Shown one piece after another: positions 1 through 9,288 of a DNA stretch of 64,000 nt (positions are counted from its first letter, which is position 1; each line of letters opens with the position of its first letter). The notes below the pieces were generated by a model. The model was not told where the DNA came from and searched no databases. It was given only the letters and a program-made list of their open reading frames with translations. Made by a program: the position numbers and the translations under genes. The DNA comes from an uncultured Nitrosomonadales bacterium (GTDB lineage: Bacteria; Pseudomonadota; Gammaproteobacteria; Burkholderiales; Methylophilaceae), in assembly GCA_913048465.1 (NCBI GenBank), contig CAJWVO010000005.1:1-64000 (forward strand), written 5' to 3'.

Positions 1-1
1 T

Positions 2-691
2 ATCAGGCATATTTCAGACAACTATGCTTCATCCGAAGATGGTGTATTCACTATCGCGACGACACACACGCAGGCAAGATATAAATTACCTATGGTTGTT
101 GAATGGTTTGTAAAACAATATCCTAATATAAAATTAAATATCCATCAGGGAAATCCAGATCAAGTCACGGATCAGGTAGAAAAAGGGGTGGCGGATATTG
201 GTATAGCCACCGAATCAATTGGTTTAAATGATAAAATTTTTACTATCCCCTGTTATCAATGGAATCGGATCTTAGTCGCGCCAGTGAATCATCCTTTGAA
301 TCAGTTAGATAATACTATTACCTTAAATGATTTATCTCAGTACCCTATTATCACTTATGATTATGCTTTTACTGGCAGTACTAGTGTTTCAAAAGCATTT
401 AAACAGGCCCATTTATCTCCCAATATAGTCCTTACAGCAATTGATGCAGATGTGATTAAGACTTATGTCAATCTCAATTTAGGGATTGGATTAGTTGCTG
501 AAATGGCATACGATAAGAATAAAGATATTGATTTAAAAGCAATTGATTTGAGTCATTTATTTGAACCTAGCACAACATTGCTAGGATTAAGAAAAGATCT
601 CTTTATAAGAAGCTTTGTGTTAGATTTTATTCAACGATTTTCTGGATTGAAGCCAGAGGATTTAAAACAAAAATTAGAGGATAGAGTATGA
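2..691 (+). CDS. cysB: CysB-like LysR-family transcriptional regulator (3' part)
   Basis: This is the effector-binding part of a LysR-type regulator of the CysB type. The frame is open to the left window edge, so the N-terminal helix-turn-helix lies outside. The first internal ATG is at 92, but the frame upstream of it still encodes the conserved ATTHTQARYKLP stretch of CysB proteins, so 92 is not the start. CysB proteins are about 320 residues and about 230 are present here. Family knowledge: CysB senses O- or N-acetylserine and controls sulfur assimilation. The stop overlaps the fhs start as ATGA, which suggests translational coupling. The family is clear; the regulon is inferred. Confidence 0.85.
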   Translation: MRHISDNYASSEDGVFTIATTHTQARYKLPMVVEWFVKQYPNIKLNIHQGNPDQVTDQVEKGVADIGIATESIGLNDKIFTIPCYQWNRILVAPVNHPLNQLDNTITLNDLSQYPIITYDYAFTGSTSVSKAFKQAHLSPNIVLTAIDADVIKTYVNLNLGIGLVAEMAYDKNKDIDLKAIDLSHLFEPSTTLLGLRKDLFIRSFVLDFIQRFSGLKPEDLKQKLEDRV

Positions 692-2337
692 AATCAGATT
701 TGCAAATATCTCAGACTAAAAAGCTAAGAGATATCACCAGTATAGCTAAGAAAATAAACTTAAAACCCACTGATTTAACGACGTTTGGTAAACATATTGC
801 AAAGATTAATTCCATTCCAAACCGAAAAAAAAACGCAAAACTTATTCTAGTAACTGCCATGAGTCCAACCCCAGCCGGTGAGGGTAAAACCACCACCACA
901 GTGGGCCTCACAGACGCTCTAAGAAAAATAGGAAAAAAATCAATTGCATGCCTCAGGGAGCCTTCCCTAGGTCCAGTTTTTGGAATGAAGGGTGGTGCGA
1001 CTGGGGGTGGATATTCTCAGGCTTTGCCCATGGAGGAAATTAACCTCCATTTTACTGGAGACTTTCATGCCATCACCTCTGCAAATAATTTACTTGTTGC
1101 GATGATTGATAATCATATTTACCACGGCAACAAGCTAAATATAGATATTAAAAAGATTCAAGTAAGGCGCTGTTTGGATATGAACGACCGTTCATTGAGA
1201 AGAATTCATCAAGATGGTCTGCGTTATGAACGAGATTCTAAGTTTGATATTACGGTGGCATCAGAAGTGATGGCAATATTTTGTTTGGCCAAAGATATGG
1301 ATGATTTAAAGCTACGGCTCGGTAAAATTTTGATCGCTTTTAGTAAAGACGGCAAGCCGATTTATGCCAGACAGATCAAGGCTCACGGCGCAATGACAGC
1401 GCTATTAAAAGACGCTTTTAAACCAAACTTAGTGCAAACAATATTTGAGACCCCAGTCATTATTCATGGGGGACCTTTTGCAAACATTGCTCATGGCTGT
1501 AATAGCGTAATGGCCACTCGTGCGGGTCAGAAGTTAGCTGATTATGTTGTGACTGAGGCAGGCTTTGGTGCTGATCTCGGCACTGAAAAATTTATGGATA
1601 TCAAGTCTCGAACATTGGGATCCATGCCGGATGCAGTGGTGATCGTGGCTACAATACGAGCTTTAAAATATCACGGCGGTGTTACAAAAGACAAATTAAA
1701 CAAAGAAAATCTTGATGCCCTTAACAAGGGATTTGAGAATTTACAACGCCATATACAAAATTGTTTAAATCAGTTTGGAATGAATGTGGTTGTTGCGGTC
1801 AACAGATTTAAATTTGATTCTGACAAGGAAATATTATTACTAAGAAAGCTAATCGAATCAGAGAGTGCGATCATGCACTTGTGTGAGCATTGGGAGAAGG
1901 GTGCAGCAGGGGCAACTCATTTAGCTAAAGATATTGTGAAACTGTGTCAGAAAAAAAATAAAGCACGCACCTTGTATGGATTAAATCAACCGATTCTTAC
2001 AAAGATAGAAACAGTTGCTAAAAGTATATACAAGGCAAAAGGAATTAAATTATCAGCGTTAGCAAGAAAAAAATTAAAAGCATTTGAGAATTTAAGTGGA
2101 GTAAAAAGAATGCCTGTTTGCATTGCTAAAACACCTTATTCTTTTTCATCTGACCCCGCGCAACTTGGTGCGACATTGAACCATACCTTGGAGATCAAAG
2201 ATCTTGATCTAAAAAATGGAGCTGGCTTTATTGTAATCATTTGTGGTCCAATTATGACTATGCCAGGACTACCTCTTAAACCAGCTGCAGAGTCAATTGA
2301 TGTTAACTCCAAGGGTGTTTTAGAAGGGTTGTTTTAG
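688..2337 (+). CDS. fhs: Formate--tetrahydrofolate ligase
   Basis: ATP-dependent ligation of formate to tetrahydrofolate gives 10-formyl-THF, linking formate to the C1 pool for purines, fMet and serine. The 549-residue protein is full length for the family (about 555). It shows the P-loop PAGEGKTTTT near residue 62, followed by EPSLGPVFGMKGGATGGG and the conserved C-terminal PGLPLKPAAE. The start is coupled to the cysB-like gene by ATGA. An fhs gene fits an organism that handles formate or other C1 units, but does not prove methylotrophy. The 5-formyl-THF cyclo-ligase at 54471-55049 acts on the same cofactor pool. Confidence 0.96.
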   Translation: MKSDLQISQTKKLRDITSIAKKINLKPTDLTTFGKHIAKINSIPNRKKNAKLILVTAMSPTPAGEGKTTTTVGLTDALRKIGKKSIACLREPSLGPVFGMKGGATGGGYSQALPMEEINLHFTGDFHAITSANNLLVAMIDNHIYHGNKLNIDIKKIQVRRCLDMNDRSLRRIHQDGLRYERDSKFDITVASEVMAIFCLAKDMDDLKLRLGKILIAFSKDGKPIYARQIKAHGAMTALLKDAFKPNLVQTIFETPVIIHGGPFANIAHGCNSVMATRAGQKLADYVVTEAGFGADLGTEKFMDIKSRTLGSMPDAVVIVATIRALKYHGGVTKDKLNKENLDALNKGFENLQRHIQNCLNQFGMNVVVAVNRFKFDSDKEILLLRKLIESESAIMHLCEHWEKGAAGATHLAKDIVKLCQKKNKARTLYGLNQPILTKIETVAKSIYKAKGIKLSALARKKLKAFENLSGVKRMPVCIAKTPYSFSSDPAQLGATLNHTLEIKDLDLKNGAGFIVIICGPIMTMPGLPLKPAAESIDVNSKGVLEGLF

Positions 2338-2930
2338 TGGTTGTTGTTGATCGGGAAACAGAATTCAAAGAAACAGTGGTTAATAAATCTAAATTCTTAA
2401 GCCAAGCTATACCTTGTGATAATCTGAACTCACTGAAGCAAAAGTTAGCACTTTTGTGGAAAGAGCCTTTTGGTAATGCGAGCCATATTGTTTATGCCCT
2501 TAGAACTAAGAATGAACATGGTATTGATGCATACTTTTCTGATGATGGTGAACCTTCAGGGACCGCGGGTAAACCTTTATTAAATATTTTAGAGGGAAGA
2601 GCTATGATTAATACCGCAGTGCTGGTTGTTCGTTACTATGGAGGAATAAATTTAGGTACTGGTGGTTTGGTGAAGGCATATAGCGAAGCGGCACAAATAG
2701 CGCTTGATATAGGTAAATTTATTCAATATGTGGAGTATAATTTTTTTAAAATAGTATTAAAATACAATATTTTAGAACAATTTATTAAACTAGTTTATAA
2801 AATTAAAGGTGAGGTTGTTGAAAAAGAGTTTGATGATAATGTGACTCTACATTTTAAGTTACCTAAAGGGGAAGAGCGGCAGCTAGATTCTTTTTTGAAT
2901 GCTAATCGATTGGATATGATTCATGTTTGA
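2337..2930 (+). CDS. yigZ: YigZ/IMPACT family protein
   Basis: This 197-residue protein belongs to the YigZ/IMPACT family (UPF0029). The N-terminal domain contains the signature YFSDDGEPSGTAGKP near residues 63-77 and an RYYGGINLGTGGL stretch. The C-terminal ferredoxin-like domain is shorter and less conserved. The gene appears to start with GTG overlapping the last base of the fhs stop. The molecular function is poorly defined; homologues are linked to translation or ribosome-associated stress. It ends inside the rmuC start region, so fhs-yigZ-rmuC-moaD-moaE probably form one transcript. Confidence 0.88.
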   Translation: MVVVDRETEFKETVVNKSKFLSQAIPCDNLNSLKQKLALLWKEPFGNASHIVYALRTKNEHGIDAYFSDDGEPSGTAGKPLLNILEGRAMINTAVLVVRYYGGINLGTGGLVKAYSEAAQIALDIGKFIQYVEYNFFKIVLKYNILEQFIKLVYKIKGEVVEKEFDDNVTLHFKLPKGEERQLDSFLNANRLDMIHV

Positions 2931-4227
2931 ATATCTAATTCTAGGTGCTTTAGTCGTTATTATTGTTGGAGTTTTTATGGTCCTAACTAAACAGCGACCC
3001 GCTAACAATAATATCAATTCAGAATTAAATGAGCACCATCGTAAAATACTTCAAGACTTTAATGATTCTTTAAACAAAACTACAGATCGATTTAATAAAC
3101 TTGTGAGTGAAGAGTTTAAATATAATCGTGACGTATTAGAAAACTTAAAAGTTAGTCAGCAAGAGATTATTAATCAATTAAAAGCCGAGGTGGTTGAGAA
3201 ACTTAATCAAGCACTGCAGAACCAGGGCAAGATTCAGCAAGAGTCAATTCAATCCTCCCTTAAAAATACCACATTGCAGCTTCTGGCTTCAATTGACTCA
3301 CTCACCAAATCTGTTGATACCCGTCTTGAGGAAATAACCGGCAAGGTGCATGAAAGACTTGAAGAGGGTTTTAAAAAGACAAATGAGACTTTTTTAAGCG
3401 TTATGGAAAGGTTGGCTACAATTGACGAGGCTCAAAAGAAAATTGATGGTTTAACTACAAATGTTGTTAGTCTGCAGGAGTTGTTGGGAGACAAAAGGTC
3501 ACGAGGTGCTTATGGAGAATTGCAGCTTGAGAGTTTAGTTAAAAATATACTACCACCTGATTCTTTTTCTTTTCAACATTCCTTCAAGAATGGAAGTCGC
3601 GCTGACTGTGTTTTATTTCTCCCGGAGCCAACAGGTACGGTCGCAGTTGACTCTAAATTTCCCATGGAAAATTATCAAAAAATGTTTGATAACTCTTTGA
3701 GTGAGCCAGAAAAAATAAAAGCAGAAAAACAATTTAAGTTAGATGTTCGTAAACATATTACTGATATATCTACTAAATATATAATTCCTGATGAAACTTC
3801 GGATGGAGCAGTGATGTTTGTTCCGGCAGAGGCAGTATTTGCCGAAATTCATGCCTACCACCCAGAACTCATTCAGGACTCTTTGAATCACAAGGTGTGG
3901 GTTGTGTCGCCAACCACCTTGATGGCTGTATTAAATACAGCAAGGGCTGTATTAAAAGATGTTGAAACAAGAAAGCAGGTGCATATTATCAAGGCAGAGT
4001 TAGGAAAGCTTGGCAAGGAATTCGAAAGATTTGATCAGAGAATGAAGAAGTTAGCTGATAACATCAGAATGGCCCATGAAAATGCACAAGATGTTCATAT
4101 CACATCCCAAAAAATATCACGTCGTTTTTCCCAGATAGAAAAAGTTGAATTACAGGATGATCCAAATGAATTGTTGGAGTTTGAGGACTCTTTGATAGAA
4201 AAAAGTGAGCAAAAAGAAGATGATTAA
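2923..4227 (+). CDS. rmuC: DNA recombination protein RmuC
   Basis: This 434-residue protein has an N-terminal membrane segment (about residues 4-20), a long heptad-rich coiled coil (about 30-190) and the RmuC nuclease-like core with the VDSKFPMENYQ motif near residue 240. RmuC proteins limit inversions at short inverted repeats; a role in DNA end processing is inferred from their restriction-endonuclease-like fold. The length matches the family. The start overlaps the end of yigZ by 8 bases, and the moaD start lies within its last codons. Confidence 0.93.
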   Translation: MFEYLILGALVVIIVGVFMVLTKQRPANNNINSELNEHHRKILQDFNDSLNKTTDRFNKLVSEEFKYNRDVLENLKVSQQEIINQLKAEVVEKLNQALQNQGKIQQESIQSSLKNTTLQLLASIDSLTKSVDTRLEEITGKVHERLEEGFKKTNETFLSVMERLATIDEAQKKIDGLTTNVVSLQELLGDKRSRGAYGELQLESLVKNILPPDSFSFQHSFKNGSRADCVLFLPEPTGTVAVDSKFPMENYQKMFDNSLSEPEKIKAEKQFKLDVRKHITDISTKYIIPDETSDGAVMFVPAEAVFAEIHAYHPELIQDSLNHKVWVVSPTTLMAVLNTARAVLKDVETRKQVHIIKAELGKLGKEFERFDQRMKKLADNIRMAHENAQDVHITSQKISRRFSQIEKVELQDDPNELLEFEDSLIEKSEQKEDD

Positions 4228-4465
4228 GGTGCTGTTTTTTGCAAAACTTCGTGAAGAATTAAAAATCAATGAATTGGATGTCGAATATAAGGCTGATGTA
4301 GCATCAATTAGAGAGTTAATAAACTATCTTCGACTAGAATATCAGCAAATTGATAATGTCAAAAATATCAAGGCCGCGGTCAATCAAGAATTGGCGCTAG
4401 ACTGGGATTTAAGCCTTAATGATGGTGATGAGGTTGCTTTTTTCCCACCAATTACCGGGGGTTGA
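4220..4465 (+). CDS. moaD: Molybdopterin synthase sulfur carrier subunit MoaD
   Basis: Small ubiquitin-like sulfur carrier of molybdopterin synthase, ending in the required Gly-Gly (FFPPITGG), whose C-terminal thiocarboxylate donates sulfur to precursor Z. I chose the ATG at 4220 (MIKVLFFAKL), which overlaps the rmuC stop and gives the usual 81-residue length. A GTG 15 bases upstream would add an untypical Lys-rich tail. It is followed after 3 bases by moaE, its partner subunit. Other moa genes are not in this window. Confidence 0.94.
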   Translation: MIKVLFFAKLREELKINELDVEYKADVASIRELINYLRLEYQQIDNVKNIKAAVNQELALDWDLSLNDGDEVAFFPPITGG

Positions 4466-4468
4466 ACT

Positions 4469-4921
4469 ATGGTAAGAATTCAACAAGAAGGTTTTGATAT
4501 TAATTCTGAAGTAAAAAAAATAAAACGTTCTGATGAAAGCGGTGTTGGCGCCCTGGTAACCTTTGTTGGATATGTGCGTGATTTTAAAGAGGATAAGTCT
4601 GATACACTGACGTCAATGGAAATTGAATTTTACCCTGGCATGACTGAAAAAGCCTTATTAGAAATTGAGGAGAAGGCAAGAAGGACATGGGATATTTTTG
4701 ATGTAAACATAATTCACCGTTTTGGGAAATTAAACCTAAATGATGAAATTGTGTTGGTTGCAGTAACTTCGGCACATCGAACAGAAGCATTTAGAGCGTG
4801 TGAGTTTATAATAGATTTTTTAAAGACTGACGCACCATTCTGGAAAAAAGAGATTGGATTAAAGTCTGAATCCTGGGTGGATGCAAATATAAAAGATTAT
4901 GAAAAAATAAATAAATGGTAA
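4469..4921 (+). CDS. moaE: Molybdopterin synthase catalytic subunit MoaE
   Basis: Large subunit of molybdopterin synthase, 150 residues as usual. It shows the GALVTFVGYVRD motif near residue 28, the HRFGKL stretch, the SAHRTEAF motif and the catalytic lysine region FWKKE near the C-terminus. Together with MoaD it converts precursor Z into molybdopterin. It is the last gene of the run that begins with cysB-fhs. A molybdenum-cofactor enzyme must be encoded elsewhere. Confidence 0.95.
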   Translation: MVRIQQEGFDINSEVKKIKRSDESGVGALVTFVGYVRDFKEDKSDTLTSMEIEFYPGMTEKALLEIEEKARRTWDIFDVNIIHRFGKLNLNDEIVLVAVTSAHRTEAFRACEFIIDFLKTDAPFWKKEIGLKSESWVDANIKDYEKINKW

Positions 4922-5018
4922 TAAAATTAATTATTTATTATTAATTTTTAATGTAATTTATTTTTTAAATAACGAATCTTTTGCATGATATGAGGTTCAT
5001 TTTAATAAAGTTTTAGAT

Positions 5019-5882
5019 ATGAAAAAATTAAGAAAAATTATTTTTCCTGTTGCTGGACTCGGTTCTCGTTTTTTACCGGCAACAAAAGCAACACCAAAAG
5101 AAATGCTACCAATTGTCGATAAGCCATTAATACAGTACGCAGTTGAAGAAGCCATTGAGGCTGGCTTTACAGACCTCATTTTTATTACTGGTAAATCCAA
5201 ACGAGCAATAACAGACCATTTCGATTCTACCCTGGAGCGATTTTCTAATGTAGATGAAAAAAAAGCCAAATTAATGGATGAAATGAACCAAATTGTTCCG
5301 AAAGACGTTTCCTGTATTTATATCAGACAAGGTGAACCTCTAGGCTTAGGACATGCAATCTTACAAGCTAAGCCAGTTGTCGGAGATGAGCCATTTGCTG
5401 TATCTTTGGCAGATGACTTGATCGATGCTCAACCTGGTGTACTGACCCAATTAGTTGAGCAGTTCAATGAGTATCATAAGTCAGTGATTGCTGTTCAAAA
5501 TGTAGATAAATCTGAATCCAAAAAATATGGCATGATTGACTCCAATAATTTTGATTCAGATTTAGTGAAATTAAGCAATATCATTGAAAAACCTGATCCA
5601 GAATTTGCACCTTCTAACCTTGGAGTTGTAGGTCGTTATATTTTTTCGAATACATTGATGTCCTTTTTAGAAAAAACTTCTTTTGGTGCTGGAAACGAAA
5701 TTCAGTTAACCGACGGCATTAAGTTAATGTTAAAGCAGGAAGAAGTCTTTGCTTACACATTTAATGGTAGGCGATATGATTGCGGCTCAAAGTTAGGTTA
5801 TTTGATGGCGAATATTGATTATGGAATAAAAAATAGTGAATTTGGGGAAGATTTAAAAGAATACATAAAGGATATAAAATGA
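5019..5882 (+). CDS. galU: UTP--glucose-1-phosphate uridylyltransferase
   Basis: Makes UDP-glucose from UTP and glucose 1-phosphate for envelope polysaccharides. The 287 residues include the nucleotide-binding start FPVAGLGSRFLPATKATPKE (residues 9-28), the GLGHAI loop and the SLADDLID metal site. Length and motifs are typical of bacterial GalU. It follows a 97-bp AT-rich spacer after moaE, so it may start a new transcript. Its last 4 bases overlap the next gene. Confidence 0.96.
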   Translation: MKKLRKIIFPVAGLGSRFLPATKATPKEMLPIVDKPLIQYAVEEAIEAGFTDLIFITGKSKRAITDHFDSTLERFSNVDEKKAKLMDEMNQIVPKDVSCIYIRQGEPLGLGHAILQAKPVVGDEPFAVSLADDLIDAQPGVLTQLVEQFNEYHKSVIAVQNVDKSESKKYGMIDSNNFDSDLVKLSNIIEKPDPEFAPSNLGVVGRYIFSNTLMSFLEKTSFGAGNEIQLTDGIKLMLKQEEVFAYTFNGRRYDCGSKLGYLMANIDYGIKNSEFGEDLKEYIKDIK

Positions 5883-6403
5883 CGTCCTCTGATGATGATC
5901 AATGTTTGTTCACTTACCAAGACATTCTGAAGTCTATTAAACATTTAGCGAATCAAATTAATCAGAAAACGGGTTCAAAAGAACTGATTTTTACTCCAGT
6001 GATGACTGGATCATTAGTATTCGCTGGACATTTATTTCCTCTCTTAAATCATAAAAATATTTATATAAACTATCTCCATTATTCAAGGTATGTTGACAAC
6101 AAAGGCCTGCATGATGGCATCTGGGTTCACAAACCGACTAAGGAAGAAGTTTTGAATAAGCATATTTTACTTGTGGACGATATTTTAGATGAAGGAAACA
6201 CACTTTTTGAATGCCAAACACTATTAAAAAAACTGGGTGCAAAAACGGTTACATCCTGCGTTTTATTCTATAAGCCAAATAATAAAGTAAAAATTGATGC
6301 TGATTTTAAAGGGCTGGAATTACCTAATTTGTATGTCTATGGTTTTGGTTTAGATAGTAATGGTTTAAAAAGAAACCATTTGAATTTATATGCCCAAACC
6401 TAA
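5879..6403 (+). CDS. hpt: Purine phosphoribosyltransferase, hypoxanthine-guanine type
   Basis: Type I phosphoribosyltransferase of 174 residues. The PRPP-binding motif ILLVDDILDEGNT is at about residues 96-108. The N-terminal part (FTPVMTGSLVFAGHL) resembles the betaproteobacterial hypoxanthine-guanine enzymes. Its likely role is purine salvage with PRPP. This would use hypoxanthine released by the S-methyl-5'-thioinosine phosphorylase at 23580-24326. The base specificity is inferred from family resemblance. It overlaps galU by 4 bases and rnr by 14 bases. Confidence 0.8.
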   Translation: MTSSDDDQCLFTYQDILKSIKHLANQINQKTGSKELIFTPVMTGSLVFAGHLFPLLNHKNIYINYLHYSRYVDNKGLHDGIWVHKPTKEEVLNKHILLVDDILDEGNTLFECQTLLKKLGAKTVTSCVLFYKPNNKVKIDADFKGLELPNLYVYGFGLDSNGLKRNHLNLYAQT

Positions 6404-8561
6404 TAAAACAAAATTAAATAAAAGATCAAAAGATCCTTTTTTTAAAAGAGAGTCAGAAAAGTACGTACATCCCATTCCGAGTCGAGAATACATTCTTGAT
6501 GTGATGAAGAATTATGGTACCCCAATTAAAAAAAATGAGCTTATTAAGTTATTGCGTATAAAAAAATCAGAAGAAGAAGCCTTAACTCACCGTTTAAAAG
6601 CCATGAGAAGGGACGGTCAGATTTTAAAAAATAGAAAAGATGTGTTTTGTATTGCAGAAAAACTCAATTGTATCTCCGGAAAGGTTCAGGGTCACCCGGA
6701 TGGTTATGGTTTTTTCATCCCAGATGAGCCAGAAAATGATGATGTTTTTTTAAATCAAAAAGAAATGGGTAAAGTTTTTCATAACGATCGGGTGATGGTA
6801 CAAATTTCTGGCTTGGATCGTAAAGGTAAGGCTGAAGGAACCATTGTTGAGGTTTTAGAAAGATGTAATACAGTTTTGGTTGGACGTGTGGTTCAGTCGT
6901 ATGGTGTGACCATCGTCGCTGCAGAGGACAAAAGAATTCATCAAGATATCATTATTCCTTATGGCAAAGACATGGATACAGTCCCAGGGGATATAGTTGA
7001 GGTAGAAATCACTACCCAACCAGCCATGAATATCAAACCGATGGGACAGATCATTGAGATAATTGGAAAATTAGATGACAGTGGTATAGAAATTGAAATC
7101 GCTCTTAGAAAACACAACCTTCCTTTTAGGTTTGATAAAAAAATTGAAAAAGAATTAGAGAAAATTCCTGAGATTTCTGATGGCGATTTGAAAGACCGAA
7201 TTGACTTGAGAGATAATTTCTTTGTAACCATTGACGGTGAAACAGCTAAAGATTTCGATGATGCAGTGTATGCTGAAAATCACAAAGAGTATTTTAAGTT
7301 GCTCGTGGGTATCGCAGATGTCAGCCACTATGTTAAAGATGGATCCGCTCTAGATAAAGAAGCTTTTGATAGGGGAAATTCAGTTTATTTTCCTCGCAGG
7401 GTTATTCCCATGCTTCCAGAAAAGCTTTCAAATGGATTATGTTCGCTCAACCCACATGTTGATCGATTGGTCATGATTGCAGATATGGTTATTACAAAAA
7501 AAGGAGAGATTCAATCATATGAGTTTTACCCTGCGGCAATTAATTCAAAATATCGCTTGACTTACACTCTAGTTGACCAGTTGATTTTTCAAAAACAGAA
7601 TCAAAAAGAGCATCCAAAAGAATTAATCGAACGCCTAAATACCTTAAAGTCAGTTTATGAAGTCCTAAGTGAAGCTAGAAATAAGAGACATGCAATTGAG
7701 TTCGATCGAATTGAATCTCAAATTTTATTCGATGAGGGTGGAAAAATCAAAGATATTGTCCCTTTGGCAAGAAATGAGGCTCATCGATTAATCGAAGAGT
7801 GTATGCTTGCTGCGAATGTTAGTGCAGCCGATTATCTATTATCAAAAAAAAATGGACTCTTTAGAAATCATGAAAAACCAAAAGAAGAAAAGCTTGAAAT
7901 CTTAAAATCAGTTTTATCAGATTTCAAAGTGCATATGGAAGGTGGTTTAAGTCCAGATGTTAAGGATTATGAAGAGCTAATCAATAAAATTAAAAATAAA
8001 GAAAATTTTCAGATGTTGCAAACCATGATTTTACGGTCAATGCAGCAAGCTAATTACGGTGCCGAAAATAAGGGTCATTTTGGGCTGGCGTATGAAAAAT
8101 ATACCCACTTTACTTCACCAATTCGAAGATACCCGGACTTGGTTGTGCATCGTTTAATTAAATCTTTTTTAAATAAGAAAAAACTTAAAACAGATAATTT
8201 AGAATCCATTGGCAATCATTGCTCATCCACTGAGAGAAGGGCAGATGAAGCAACCCGGGACGTGGAAAATTGGTTGAAATGTTTTTACATGAAAGATAGG
8301 ATTGGTGAAAAATTTGATGTTGTTATTTCTAGTGTGACAAATTTTGGAATTTTTGTTGAAATTCCTCGTTTACACATTGAGGGGTTGGTTCATGTAACGG
8401 AGCTCGGAAATGATTACTTTGTCTTTAATAAAGAAAAACAGATGCTCGAAGGTGAAAAAACAAAGAAAAAATTTAGATTGGGTGATGAGTTAGCAGTAAA
8501 ACTCATTCGAGTAGATTTAGAACTTGGAAAAATGGATTTCACTTATTTAAAGAATTTATAG
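6390..8561 (+). CDS. rnr: Ribonuclease R
   Basis: Processive 3'-5' exoribonuclease that degrades structured RNA, including rRNA and mRNA fragments. The 723-residue chain holds an N-terminal winged-helix region (about 25-90), cold-shock domains, the RNB catalytic domain with TAKDFDDAVYAE near residue 287, and a C-terminal S1 domain (about 635-715). The usual Lys-rich tail after S1 is almost absent, so the protein is shorter than E. coli RNase R (about 810). rlmB follows 1 base later, a common pairing. Confidence 0.95.
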   Translation: MPKPNKTKLNKRSKDPFFKRESEKYVHPIPSREYILDVMKNYGTPIKKNELIKLLRIKKSEEEALTHRLKAMRRDGQILKNRKDVFCIAEKLNCISGKVQGHPDGYGFFIPDEPENDDVFLNQKEMGKVFHNDRVMVQISGLDRKGKAEGTIVEVLERCNTVLVGRVVQSYGVTIVAAEDKRIHQDIIIPYGKDMDTVPGDIVEVEITTQPAMNIKPMGQIIEIIGKLDDSGIEIEIALRKHNLPFRFDKKIEKELEKIPEISDGDLKDRIDLRDNFFVTIDGETAKDFDDAVYAENHKEYFKLLVGIADVSHYVKDGSALDKEAFDRGNSVYFPRRVIPMLPEKLSNGLCSLNPHVDRLVMIADMVITKKGEIQSYEFYPAAINSKYRLTYTLVDQLIFQKQNQKEHPKELIERLNTLKSVYEVLSEARNKRHAIEFDRIESQILFDEGGKIKDIVPLARNEAHRLIEECMLAANVSAADYLLSKKNGLFRNHEKPKEEKLEILKSVLSDFKVHMEGGLSPDVKDYEELINKIKNKENFQMLQTMILRSMQQANYGAENKGHFGLAYEKYTHFTSPIRRYPDLVVHRLIKSFLNKKKLKTDNLESIGNHCSSTERRADEATRDVENWLKCFYMKDRIGEKFDVVISSVTNFGIFVEIPRLHIEGLVHVTELGNDYFVFNKEKQMLEGEKTKKKFRLGDELAVKLIRVDLELGKMDFTYLKNL

Positions 8562-8562
8562 A

Positions 8563-9288
8563 ATGACTAATTTAATTTATGGGATTCATTCAGTTGATTC
8601 AGCCGTTAGAAGTAATCATGCGGATCAACTATTTGTTTGTAAAGATCGAAGTTCAGAAAAAATGACGAGAATCATTGAGATTGCTCAAAAAAATAAGATC
8701 CCTGTGAGCTTTATGGATACACAGTGGTTTAAGAAAACCTTTAGCACCAATAGTCACCAATTTATTGCCGCATCTGAAAAAAATCACTCTTTCTCAAAAC
8801 AGAGCCTTGAGGATTTTCTGGCTGAAGACACTAAGCAACACTTTTTTTTGATCCTTGATGAAGTTCAAGACCCACATAATTTAGGTGCTTGCTTTAGGAT
8901 TGCCAGCGCTTTCGATTTAAGCGGAATAATTGTGCCAAAAAATAATTCTGTCGGGATAACACCGGTTGTTTCAAAGGTGGCAAGTGGAGCAGTCAATCAC
9001 ATCCCTTTTTTTTCAGTGACAAATTTATCACGAACAATTGACTCATTAAAAGAACATAATTTTTTTATTTATGCTGCTGATGGTTATTCGGAGTTGTCAA
9101 TTTATGATCAAAGCTTCTCCGGGAATGTTGCCTTGGTCATGGGTTCTGAGGGTAAGGGGATTAGAAGGTTGACCAAAGATAAATGTGATTTAACATTCTC
9201 AATCCCAATATCAGGATCTATTGAAAGTTTGAATGTATCTGTTGCTACAGGCATTTGTGTGTCTGAAATCAGAAGAAAGCTAAAGTAG
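8563..9288 (+). CDS. rlmB: 23S rRNA (guanosine-2'-O-)-methyltransferase RlmB
   Basis: SpoU-family (SPOUT) methyltransferase that 2'-O-methylates G2251 of 23S rRNA. The 241 residues comprise an L30e-like N-terminal substrate-binding domain and a SPOUT domain. All three SpoU motifs are visible: NLGACFRIASAF, VMGSEGKGIR and SLNVSVATGI. It lies directly behind rnr, as in many proteobacteria. Its last 9 bases overlap the end of the convergent mqo gene. Confidence 0.94.
   Translation: MTNLIYGIHSVDSAVRSNHADQLFVCKDRSSEKMTRIIEIAQKNKIPVSFMDTQWFKKTFSTNSHQFIAASEKNHSFSKQSLEDFLAEDTKQHFFLILDEVQDPHNLGACFRIASAFDLSGIIVPKNNSVGITPVVSKVASGAVNHIPFFSVTNLSRTIDSLKEHNFFIYAADGYSELSIYDQSFSGNVALVMGSEGKGIRRLTKDKCDLTFSIPISGSIESLNVSVATGICVSEIRRKLK

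Noticed and set aside
92-691. A complete 199-residue regulator starting at ATG 92
   Set aside because: The frame is open to the window edge and encodes the conserved CysB stretch before that ATG, so the gene is cut by the window start.
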